Below, in pieces: positions 33,738 through 41,743 of a DNA stretch of 64,000 nucleotides. How positions within the stretch are numbered: position 1 is the first letter of the stretch; every line of letters starts with the position of its first letter. The stretch comes from Clostridiales bacterium (lineage in GTDB: Bacteria > Bacillota > Clostridia > Lachnospirales > Lachnospiraceae), in the NCBI GenBank assembly GCA_019423795.1, contig JAHZAT010000041.1, positions 8,650 through 72,649 on the forward strand. The letters are read 5' to 3'. A model generated the notes under the pieces. It saw only the letters and a program-made list of their open reading frames with translations, did not search any database and had not been told where the DNA came from. A program made the position numbers and the translations under genes.

Positions 33738-35636
33738 ATGGAAGTTATTTTAGCCAAAACAGCAGGATTTTGTTTCGGGGTGAAGCGTGCGGTTGATACG
33801 GTTTACAAAGAAGCAGGGAAGAAAAATGTATACACATACGGACCGATCATTCACAATTCAGAGGTTGTCAATGACCTGAAGAAAAAGGGTGTGGAAGTGA
33901 TCAATTCCAGAGAAGAATTAGAAGCTTTGGAAGAAGGAACCGTGATCATCCGTTCTCATGGAGTTGCAAGAGAGATCTATGATCTGATCTATAAAAAAGG
34001 ATTAGAATTAGTTGATGCGACATGTCCATTTGTAAGAAAAATCCATAAGATTGTAGAGAAAGCAGGCAACGATGGCAATCAGGTGATCATTGTTGGAAGT
34101 GAGCAGCATCCGGAAGTTCAGGGAATTAAAGGATGGTGTACTGGAGAAGTACATATCATCTCAGAAGCAAGTCAGCTTGATGGAATTGATCTTAATAAGC
34201 CAACCACTCTTGTATCACAAACGACATTTAATTACAAGAAATTTCAAGATTTAGTTGAAATTCTGAATAAAAAGGGTTATGATATAGGAGTATGTAATAC
34301 AATATGTAATGCCACGGAAGAGCGTCAACTGGAAGCAAAGTCTATCGCTAAGGGCGTAGATGCAATGGTTGTGATCGGAGATAAGCAAAGCTCCAACAGC
34401 CAGAAGTTATATGAGATTAGTAAGAAAGAGTGTGAGAACACTTTTTTTGTGCAGACACTTAGAGACCTGGATTTGAAACTTTTTGAATCGACTGGTAAGG
34501 TAGGTATTACAGCGGGGGCCTCAACCCCACAGAAAATTATCAAGGAGGTTCATGCTAGCATGACAGAAAAGAGTTTTGAAGAATTATTAGAGGAAAGTTT
34601 TGTGACAATTCACAACGGAGAGGTAGTGAAAGGTACAGTTATCGATGTGAAACCAGATGAGATCATCTTAAACATCGGATACAAAGCAGATGGTATCTTA
34701 ACAAGAAGTGAATACTCTAATGATTCAGCCAACGTAGATTTAACAACTGTTGCTAAAGTTGGTGATACTATGGAGACTAAGGTATTAAAAGTGAATGATG
34801 GAGAAGGACAGGTTCTTCTTACTTATAAGAGATTAGCAGCTGAAAAAGGAAACAAACGTTTAGAAGAAGCTTACGAGAACAAAGAAGTCTTAAAAGCACC
34901 TGTAGCTCAGGTATTAGATGGTGGATTAAGCGTACTGATCGACGAAGCTCGTGTATTCATCCCAGCAAGCTTAGTTTCTGATTCTTACGAAAGAGACTTA
35001 AAGAAATATGAAGGACAGGAAATCGAATTCGTTATCAGTGAGTTCAACCCTCGTAAGAGAAGAGTCATCGGAGATCGTAAACAGTTATTAGTAGCTGCTA
35101 AGAAAGAAAAACAGAAAGAATTATTCGAGAAGATCGAACCAGGAATGAAAGTAGAAGGAGTAGTTAAGAACGTAACAGACTTCGGTGCATTCATCGATTT
35201 AGGTGGAGCAGACGGACTTCTTCATATTTCTGAAATGTCTTGGGGACGTGTTGAAAACCCTAAGAAGGTCTTCAATATTGGAGATAAAGTAACAGTTCTG
35301 ATCAAGGATATTCAGGGAGAAAAGATTGCATTAAGCTTAAAATTCCCAGAAGAAAATCCATGGTTAAAAGCAGAAGAGAAATACAAAGTAGGAAGTGTTG
35401 TAACTGGTAAAGTTGCACGTATGACAGATTTCGGAGCATTCGTTGAATTAGAATCAGGAATCGATGCACTTCTTCACGTTTCTCAGATTGCAAAAGAACA
35501 TATCGACAAACCATCTGACGTATTAAGCGTTGGACAGGAAATCGAAGCTAAAGTAGTTGACTTCAAGAAAGATGATAAGAAGATCAGCTTAAGCATGAAA
35601 GCATTAGCTAACGAAGAAGAAAAAACAGAAGAATAA
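33738..35636 (+). CDS. ispH: Bifunctional HMBPP reductase (IspH) fused to ribosomal S1-type protein
   Basis: The 632-residue fusion joins two proteins. Residues 1 to about 280 are IspH, the last MEP-pathway enzyme, with the three 4Fe-4S cysteines C12 (GFCFGVKRA), C96 (ATCPFV) and C190 (TICNATEERQ). Residues about 290-632 hold four S1 RNA-binding domains; the last two contain TDFGAFIDLGG and TDFGAFVELESG. Such fusions are known in Clostridia. GTG at 33726 overlaps the GAGGGTAA site, so ATG 33738 is the start. A strong internal ribosome-binding site at 34542 precedes in-frame M275, at the domain junction. Codon use shifts towards highly expressed style in the S1 half. Confidence 0.95.
   Translation: MEVILAKTAGFCFGVKRAVDTVYKEAGKKNVYTYGPIIHNSEVVNDLKKKGVEVINSREELEALEEGTVIIRSHGVAREIYDLIYKKGLELVDATCPFVRKIHKIVEKAGNDGNQVIIVGSEQHPEVQGIKGWCTGEVHIISEASQLDGIDLNKPTTLVSQTTFNYKKFQDLVEILNKKGYDIGVCNTICNATEERQLEAKSIAKGVDAMVVIGDKQSSNSQKLYEISKKECENTFFVQTLRDLDLKLFESTGKVGITAGASTPQKIIKEVHASMTEKSFEELLEESFVTIHNGEVVKGTVIDVKPDEIILNIGYKADGILTRSEYSNDSANVDLTTVAKVGDTMETKVLKVNDGEGQVLLTYKRLAAEKGNKRLEEAYENKEVLKAPVAQVLDGGLSVLIDEARVFIPASLVSDSYERDLKKYEGQEIEFVISEFNPRKRRVIGDRKQLLVAAKKEKQKELFEKIEPGMKVEGVVKNVTDFGAFIDLGGADGLLHISEMSWGRVENPKKVFNIGDKVTVLIKDIQGEKIALSLKFPEENPWLKAEEKYKVGSVVTGKVARMTDFGAFVELESGIDALLHVSQIAKEHIDKPSDVLSVGQEIEAKVVDFKKDDKKISLSMKALANEEEKTEE
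34542..34562 (+). promoter_or_regulatory. Internal ribosome-binding site and in-frame ATG at the IspH/S1 junction
   Basis: AAGGAGG (34542-34548) is a near-perfect Shine-Dalgarno sequence inside the fusion gene. The ATG at 34560 is in frame, 11 bases downstream, and would give a 358-residue protein starting MTEKSFEELLEESF with all four S1 domains. A closer ATG (34552) is out of frame. Internal initiation is inferred. Confidence 0.55.
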
Positions 35637-35649
35637 GATTTTTATCAAG

Positions 35650-35683
35650 GAATCCTGATTTTTATAAATCAGGATTCTTTTTT
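35650..35683 (+). terminator. Intrinsic terminator after ispH-S1
   Basis: GAATCCTGATTT/AAATCAGGATTC (35650-35661, 35666-35677) is a 12-bp perfect stem followed by six Ts. Confidence 0.93.
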
Positions 35684-35693
35684 CATACAAGTA

Positions 35694-35722
35694 TTGTAAA
35701 AAAAGACGTTTTGCGATATAAT
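35694..35722 (+). promoter_or_regulatory. Promoter of pyruvate carboxylase
   Basis: TTGTAA (35694-35699) and perfect TATAAT (35717-35722) are 17 bases apart, just after the preceding terminator. Confidence 0.7.
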
Positions 35723-35777
35723 CATTCTTAAAAATACATTTTTTTAAAAAGATAAACCTCGAAAAGGAGTTATGACC

Positions 35778-38700
35778 ATGGAATTAAAGAAGTTTAAAAA
35801 AGTATTGGTTGCAAACCGTGGTGAGATTGCGATCCGAGTTTTCCGAGCTTTGAATGAACTTGGAATTACAACGGTTGGTATCTATTCAAAAGAAGATCGT
35901 TATGCCTTATTCCGTTCCAAAGCTGATGAATCTTATCAGCTAAATCCGGACAAAGGACCAATCGATGCATATCTTGATATCAATACGATCATTCGTATTG
36001 CAAAAGAAAAGAACGTAGATGCAATTCATCCAGGTTATGGATTTTTATCAGAGAATCCAGATTTTGTAGATGCCTGTGAGAAGAATGGAATCACATTTAT
36101 CGGGCCATCTTCAAGCTTAATGCGTAGAATGGGAGATAAGATTTCATCTAAACAGATGGCAATTGAAGCTGATGTGCCAATCATTCCTGGTGTAGACCAT
36201 GCGGTTCACGGACTAGAAGAAGTGACTGAGATTGCGAACCAGGTTGGATATCCTGTGATGTTAAAGGCCTCTAATGGTGGTGGAGGACGTGGAATGCGTA
36301 TCGTTCACTCAGCAGAAGAGATGCCAAAAGAATATGCAGAAGCAAGGGATGAATCCAAGAAGGCATTTGGAGATGATCAGATTTTCGTTGAAAAATACTT
36401 AGAGAGTCCAAAACATATCGAGGTTCAGATCATTGGTGACCAGTATGGACATGTGGTTCATTTATTTGACCGTGATTGCTCTGTACAGAGAAGACACCAG
36501 AAGGTTGTAGAATATGCTCCAGCATTTAGTGTACCAGATGAAGTAAGAAAACAGATTTTTGAAGCTTCTGTTCGTCTTGCAAAGCATGTAGGATATTCTA
36601 ATGCCGGAACATTAGAGTTCTTAGTAGATGCAAATAATAATGCATACTTTATTGAAATGAATCCTCGTGTACAGGTAGAGCATACGATCACAGAGATGGT
36701 AACAGGTGTTGATATCGTACAGACACAGATTCTTGTGGCAGAAGGATATACTTTAGATTCTGAAGAAATCGGAATTGGTTCTCAGGAAGATGTTAAATGT
36801 AATGGATATTCTATTCAGACACGTATCACAACTGAAGATCCAATGAATAATTTCCTGCCAGATACAGGTAAGATCACAGTATATCGTTCTGGGGCTGGTA
36901 ACGGAATTCGATTAGATGGTGGTAACGCATATGCAGGAGCTGAGATCACACCATACTATGACAGCTTATTAGTAAAAGCTATTTCTCATGATCGTACATT
37001 TGGAAGAGCAGTTGATAAATCTATCCGTGTATTAAAAGAGATTCGTATCCGTGGAGTTAAGACAAACATTCCATTCCTGATCAACGTATTAAACCATGAG
37101 ACATTCCGTGAAGGAAAATGCTATACAACATTTATTGAAGATACACCAGAATTATTCTTACTTCCAGAGAGCCAGGACAGAGCAACAAAGATCCTTGAAT
37201 TCTTAGGAAATAAAATGGTTAATGTACAGAAAGCAGTTCTTGATAAACCAGATTTTGAGGCAAGAACTCTTCCAAAATATGACACAGAGAAGAAGATATA
37301 TGGTTCCAGAGATAAGTTCTTAGAGATGGGAGCAAAAGACTTCACACAGAGTCTGTTAAATGAGAAGAGATTATTGATCACAGATACAACCATGCGTGAT
37401 GCACAGCAGTCTTTAATGGCTACACGTATGAGAACAAGAGACTTAGTTGGAGCCTCTGATGCGACAAACGCATTTATGGAGAATGCATTCTCTGTAGAGG
37501 CTTGGGGTGGAGCTACTTATGATACAGCTTATCGTTTCTTAAAAGAATCTCCATGGAAGAGATTAAAATTATTAAGACAGCATATGCCAAATACACTGAT
37601 CCAGATGTTACTTCGTGCATCCAATGCTGTGGGATATAGTAACTATCCAGATAATGTTGTTAAGAAATTCATCAATGAAGCATCTCAAAAAGGTGTCGAT
37701 GTATTCCGTATCTTTGACAGCTTAAACTGGGTTGAGAATATGAAAATGCCGATTGAAACAGCATTAAAGACAGGTAAGATTGTAGAAGGAACGATCTGTT
37801 ACACAGGAGATATCACAGATCCTAACGAGACAAAATATACATTAGACTATTATGTAAAGAAAGCCAAAGAATTAGAAAGTTTAGGTGTACATATCTTTAC
37901 GATCAAGGATATGGCAGGTCTTGTAAAACCATATGCAGCGAAGAAACTGGTAAGTGCGTTAAAAGAAGAATTAAACATTCCAGTCAACCTGCATACGCAT
38001 GATTCTACAGGAAATGGTGTCAGTACATTACTGATGGCATCTGAAGCAGGACTTGATATCGCTGACTGTGCGATCGGTTCTATGAGTTCTATGACAAGTA
38101 ATCCATGTATGAACTCTTTAGTAGAAGCATTAAAAGGAACAGAGCGTGATACAGGACTTGATACAGATGAATTAACAGAATTAAGCCAGTACTATGCAAG
38201 AATCCGTCCAATCTACAAACAGTTTGAGAGCGGAATGGATGCACCAAACACAGAGATTTACAAATATGAGATTCCAGGTGGACAGTATTCTAACTTGTTA
38301 GCTCAGGTGAAAGAAATGGGTGCAGCAGATGACTTTGAAGAGATCAAAGGATTATATAGAGATGCAAACCATTTACTTGGAAATATCGTCAAAGTAACAC
38401 CATCATCTAAAGTGGTTGGAGACTTTGCAATCTTTATGTTCAAGAATGGATTAACAAAAGATAATATCCTAGAAGCTGGTAAAGATTTATCTTATCCAGA
38501 TTCTGTAGTAGAATATTTTGAAGGTATGATCGGACAGCCAGAAGGTGGATTCCCAGAAGAATTACAGAAGATCGTATTAAAAGATAAGAAACCGATCGAT
38601 GTGCGTCCAGGAAGTTTATTACCAGATGAAGATTTTGATTATATTGCAAAGGGATTAAAAGAAAACTTCTATATGGATAATATGGAAGATCCAGATGTTT

Positions 38701-39239
38701 TAAGCCAGAAAGTATTAAGTTATGCATTATATCCAAAAGTATATGAAGATTATTGCAGACATTTTGAGGCTTACAACGATGTAACAGGACTTGAAAGTCA
38801 TGTATACTTCTATGGATTAAGAAAAGGTGAAGAAACAACCCTAAGATTAGATGAAGGAAAAGATCTGATCATCAAATTTATTGATATGACAGAGCCAGAT
38901 AAAGATGGATATCGTCTGTTAGATTTTGAAGTTAATGGATCTATCCGTGAGATCAAAGTCCTTGATAAGAACTTGGAGGTTAAGACAGACGGAAGAGTCA
39001 AGGCAGATAAATCAAATCCAGCACATCTTGGATCAACAATTCCAGGAACAGTTGGTAAAGTTCTTGTCAATGAAGGTGATGAAGTTACAGTGAACATGCC
39101 ACTGATGACAGTCGAAGCCATGAAGATGGAGACAACAGTTGTTTCTACAGTTAATGGTAAGGTTGATAAGATCTATGTCAAAGAAGGAGAACAGGTAAAT
39201 CAAGAAGATCTGTTAATTTCTTTTGAGATTGATGAATAG
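35778..39239 (+). CDS. pyc: Pyruvate carboxylase
   Basis: This biotin enzyme carboxylates pyruvate to oxaloacetate. The 1153-residue single chain has the full domain order: biotin carboxylase (about 1-450, with VLVANRGEIAIRVFRA and the GGGGRGM ATP loop), carboxyltransferase (about 530-800, with DTTMRDAQQSL and the metal-binding HTHDSTGNG), a PYC-OADA region, and C-terminal biotinyl domain with biotin Lys in EAMKMET. Two in-frame ATGs lie after AAGGAG; 35778 gives 8-base spacing, 35772 only 2. It is monocistronic, with its own promoter and terminator. Confidence 0.97.
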   Translation: MELKKFKKVLVANRGEIAIRVFRALNELGITTVGIYSKEDRYALFRSKADESYQLNPDKGPIDAYLDINTIIRIAKEKNVDAIHPGYGFLSENPDFVDACEKNGITFIGPSSSLMRRMGDKISSKQMAIEADVPIIPGVDHAVHGLEEVTEIANQVGYPVMLKASNGGGGRGMRIVHSAEEMPKEYAEARDESKKAFGDDQIFVEKYLESPKHIEVQIIGDQYGHVVHLFDRDCSVQRRHQKVVEYAPAFSVPDEVRKQIFEASVRLAKHVGYSNAGTLEFLVDANNNAYFIEMNPRVQVEHTITEMVTGVDIVQTQILVAEGYTLDSEEIGIGSQEDVKCNGYSIQTRITTEDPMNNFLPDTGKITVYRSGAGNGIRLDGGNAYAGAEITPYYDSLLVKAISHDRTFGRAVDKSIRVLKEIRIRGVKTNIPFLINVLNHETFREGKCYTTFIEDTPELFLLPESQDRATKILEFLGNKMVNVQKAVLDKPDFEARTLPKYDTEKKIYGSRDKFLEMGAKDFTQSLLNEKRLLITDTTMRDAQQSLMATRMRTRDLVGASDATNAFMENAFSVEAWGGATYDTAYRFLKESPWKRLKLLRQHMPNTLIQMLLRASNAVGYSNYPDNVVKKFINEASQKGVDVFRIFDSLNWVENMKMPIETALKTGKIVEGTICYTGDITDPNETKYTLDYYVKKAKELESLGVHIFTIKDMAGLVKPYAAKKLVSALKEELNIPVNLHTHDSTGNGVSTLLMASEAGLDIADCAIGSMSSMTSNPCMNSLVEALKGTERDTGLDTDELTELSQYYARIRPIYKQFESGMDAPNTEIYKYEIPGGQYSNLLAQVKEMGAADDFEEIKGLYRDANHLLGNIVKVTPSSKVVGDFAIFMFKNGLTKDNILEAGKDLSYPDSVVEYFEGMIGQPEGGFPEELQKIVLKDKKPIDVRPGSLLPDEDFDYIAKGLKENFYMDNMEDPDVLSQKVLSYALYPKVYEDYCRHFEAYNDVTGLESHVYFYGLRKGEETTLRLDEGKDLIIKFIDMTEPDKDGYRLLDFEVNGSIREIKVLDKNLEVKTDGRVKADKSNPAHLGSTIPGTVGKVLVNEGDEVTVNMPLMTVEAMKMETTVVSTVNGKVDKIYVKEGEQVNQEDLLISFEIDE

Positions 39240-39264
39240 AAATTAAATTAGATTTCATACTAAA

Positions 39265-39298
39265 GAAGGAAGTAAGAAGACACTTCCTTCTTTTTTTA
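39265..39298 (+). terminator. Intrinsic terminator after pyruvate carboxylase
   Basis: AGAAGGAAGT/ACTTCCTTCT (39265-39274, 39283-39292) is followed by six more Ts. Confidence 0.9.
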
Positions 39299-39332
39299 TA
39301 TAGAAATATAATATGGAAAGGTAAAATTTAGT

Positions 39333-39983
39333 ATGAAAGATAATGAAACAAAAGAAATAGAAAAATTTGGACAGTTACAGGAAAATGGAATTTTGATCAT
39401 GACGATCGTTGGTGAAATTGAAGGTCATCAGCTATCTGCACAGAATGCAAAAACAACGAAATATGAACATATGATTCCACTTCTTGCAAAGGCAGAGCAG
39501 GATCAAAGTATTAAAGGAATTTTGATCTTGATCAATACGATTGGCGGAGATGTAGAATGTGGACTTGCGATCGCAGAGCTTATTGCATCGCTTGGGAAAC
39601 CAACCGTATCGCTTGTTCTTGGAGGAAGCCATTCGATTGGAGTACCACTTGCTGTAGCTGCAGATCATTCATTTATTGTAAAAAGTGCAACAATGATGAT
39701 TCATCCAGTGAGAAGTTCTGGGACGTTTATCGGAGTGATTCAAAGTTATCGTAATATTGAAAAGATTCAGGATCGCATTACTACATTTATTAGTGATCAT
39801 TGTAAGATGAGAAAGGAAAGAGTGGAAGAATTGATGCTTCACATCGGACAGCAGGTAAAAGACGTTGGTACGATCCTTTCAGGAGAAAAAGCAGTGCAGG
39901 AAGGTCTGATCGATGAAATGGGTGGGATGAAAGAGGCGACAGACAAATTGATTGAAAAAATAAATCAATCTAAAAATAAATAG
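39333..39983 (+). CDS. ClpP-like serine protease, TepA family
   Basis: The 216-residue protein of the ClpP/crotonase fold resembles Bacillus TepA (YmfB). The putative catalytic Ser lies in GGSHSIGVPLA and His in MMIHPVRSSG; GGDVECGLAIA forms the oxyanion-side loop. In Bacillus tepA lies just upstream of spoIIIE. Here the same order is kept, except that a hydrogenase gene is inserted before ftsK/spoIIIE. A role in protein secretion or spore envelope formation has been proposed for TepA; the function here is inferred only from homology and place. Confidence 0.83.
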   Translation: MKDNETKEIEKFGQLQENGILIMTIVGEIEGHQLSAQNAKTTKYEHMIPLLAKAEQDQSIKGILILINTIGGDVECGLAIAELIASLGKPTVSLVLGGSHSIGVPLAVAADHSFIVKSATMMIHPVRSSGTFIGVIQSYRNIEKIQDRITTFISDHCKMRKERVEELMLHIGQQVKDVGTILSGEKAVQEGLIDEMGGMKEATDKLIEKINQSKNK

Positions 39984-40105
39984 AAAATTTGAATAAAAAA
40001 CAGATAATAGCTTTATGATATTCCTGTTTTGGTGTATGATAAGAATAACAAGTATGTTAAAAAAAACACAAACCATGTCGAAACATCATAAAAGGAGGAA
40101 ACATC

Positions 40106-41593
40106 ATGAGAGGAATAGAGACACCGGTTCGGAATGTCAGAAGAAGAATTTTCAAAGAGATTGCAAAATTTGGTTATGAACAAAAAAATTTACAGGATCT
40201 TGAAGATCTTCCATATGAGATCGTACCAGGGGAAGTTGCAAAATATCGAGACAGTATATATCGAGAACGAGCGATCGTAGGAGAAAGATTGAGGCTTGCA
40301 ATGGGAATGTCTTTAAATCCAGCGGATAAGCCAACAAGAATCACCAAAGGAATTGATGAAAGTAATATTTCAGAAAAATATTATGAACCGCCACTTCTTC
40401 AGGTCATTCCATCTGCTTGTAACGAATGTAAAGAAAAAGCATTTATTGTAGGTGAACAGTGTCAGGGATGTATGGCACATCCATGTATGGAAGTCTGTCC
40501 GAAGAAAGCTATTAGTTTTAAAGAAGGATACTCTTATATTGATCAGGAAAAATGCATTAAATGTGGGCAATGCAAGAAAGTTTGTCCATATGGTGCGATT
40601 TATGAAAGAAGACGTCCTTGTGCAAATGCATGTGGAGTTGGAGCAATTGAAACAGATTATGCAGGAAGGGCTAAGATTAATCCGGATAAATGTGTTTCCT
40701 GTGGAATGTGTATGGTAAATTGTCCGTTTGGGGCAATTGCAGATAAATCTCAGATTTATCAGTTGATCAAGGCAATGAATGAAGGTTCGGAAGTAATTGC
40801 AATCTTAGCTCCAGCATTTGTCGGGCAATTTGGCCCAAAAGCGACGCCAAATAAAATTAAAGCAGCACTTCTTGATATTGGATTTGCAGATGTATGGGAA
40901 GTTGCGGTTGGTGCGGATGCAGGAGCATTGGAAGAGGCGAAACATTATGTTCATAGTGTGGTAACAGGGAAATTACCATTCTTATTGACATCGTGTTGTC
41001 CATCATGGTCTATGCTCGGAAAGAAGTATTTCCCAGAGGTGATCGATGAGATTTCAAATGCATTAACTCCGATGGTTGCAACAGCAAGAGCGGCAAGAAT
41101 CGCATCACCGAATGCTAAAATTGTTTTCGTAGGACCATGTGTTGCAAAGAAACTCGAAGCATCAAGACGAACTGTTCGAAGTGAGGTTGACTTTGTAATC
41201 ACATTTGAAGAGTTGGCAGGAATGTTTGATGCTAAAGAAATTGATTTTAATACGTATGATAAAGAAGAAGAATTAAATGATGCATTTGGAGCAGGACGTG
41301 GATATGCAGTTGCAAGTGGAGTTGCCGGAGCGATCAAAGCATGTATTGATGAATATTATCCTGGAACAGAAGTAAAGATCGATCATGTAGAAGGACTTGC
41401 AGAATGCAAAAAAATGCTTTTACAAGCAAAGGCAGGAAAGAAAAATGGCTATTTGATCGAAGGAATGGGATGTCCGGGTGGATGTGTAGCAGGAGCAGGT
41501 ACAAATATTCCAGTTGTAAAAGCAGGAATTCAAGTGAAGAAATTTGTGAAAGAAGCGGAAAGCTTTGTCCCACCAGAAACAGCACAATATTAA
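40106..41593 (+). CDS. [FeFe]-hydrogenase, group-B-like, monomeric
   Basis: The 495-residue iron-only hydrogenase is of the clostridial group B type. The N-terminal part has a Cys-rich stretch (CNECKE, CQGCMAHPCMEVCP) and ferredoxin-like CIKCGQCKKVCP and CVSCGMCMVNCP clusters. The H-cluster domain (about 225-480) has L1 TSCCPSW, L2 FVGPCVAKKLE and L3 GMGCPGGCVAGAG; L1 has Ser where group A enzymes have Gly. It has no quinone or flavin domain, so it probably takes electrons from ferredoxin. A strong terminator follows. It has no maturation genes (hydE, hydF, hydG) beside it. Confidence 0.9.
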   Translation: MRGIETPVRNVRRRIFKEIAKFGYEQKNLQDLEDLPYEIVPGEVAKYRDSIYRERAIVGERLRLAMGMSLNPADKPTRITKGIDESNISEKYYEPPLLQVIPSACNECKEKAFIVGEQCQGCMAHPCMEVCPKKAISFKEGYSYIDQEKCIKCGQCKKVCPYGAIYERRRPCANACGVGAIETDYAGRAKINPDKCVSCGMCMVNCPFGAIADKSQIYQLIKAMNEGSEVIAILAPAFVGQFGPKATPNKIKAALLDIGFADVWEVAVGADAGALEEAKHYVHSVVTGKLPFLLTSCCPSWSMLGKKYFPEVIDEISNALTPMVATARAARIASPNAKIVFVGPCVAKKLEASRRTVRSEVDFVITFEELAGMFDAKEIDFNTYDKEEELNDAFGAGRGYAVASGVAGAIKACIDEYYPGTEVKIDHVEGLAECKKMLLQAKAGKKNGYLIEGMGCPGGCVAGAGTNIPVVKAGIQVKKFVKEAESFVPPETAQY

Positions 41594-41602
41594 ATGTGAA
41601 AA

Positions 41603-41645
41603 GAAAAAGGAAAATGTATGGAAGAGGAATACATTTTCCTTTTTC
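41603..41645 (+). terminator. Strong intrinsic terminator after the hydrogenase
   Basis: A 17-bp perfect stem (41603-41619 with 41629-41645) ends in a T-run. It isolates the hydrogenase from ftsK. Confidence 0.93.
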
Positions 41646-41743
41646 TATGGTTGGACTTGCGTATTTTGATATTTAATTGTAAAATAAGAAAATACGCAGA
41701 TTATGTATACAAAGTGTATACAGCAAGAGAGGTAACAATTTCT

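Noticed and set aside
38440..38838. 132-codon antisense frame in pyruvate carboxylase
   Set aside because: A shadow of a conserved enzyme; no independent signals.
41618..41743. Upstream extension of ftsK
   Set aside because: The extra start lies inside the hydrogenase terminator and encodes an unlikely Leu/Ile/Tyr-rich stretch; the ATG at 41744 has a good site.
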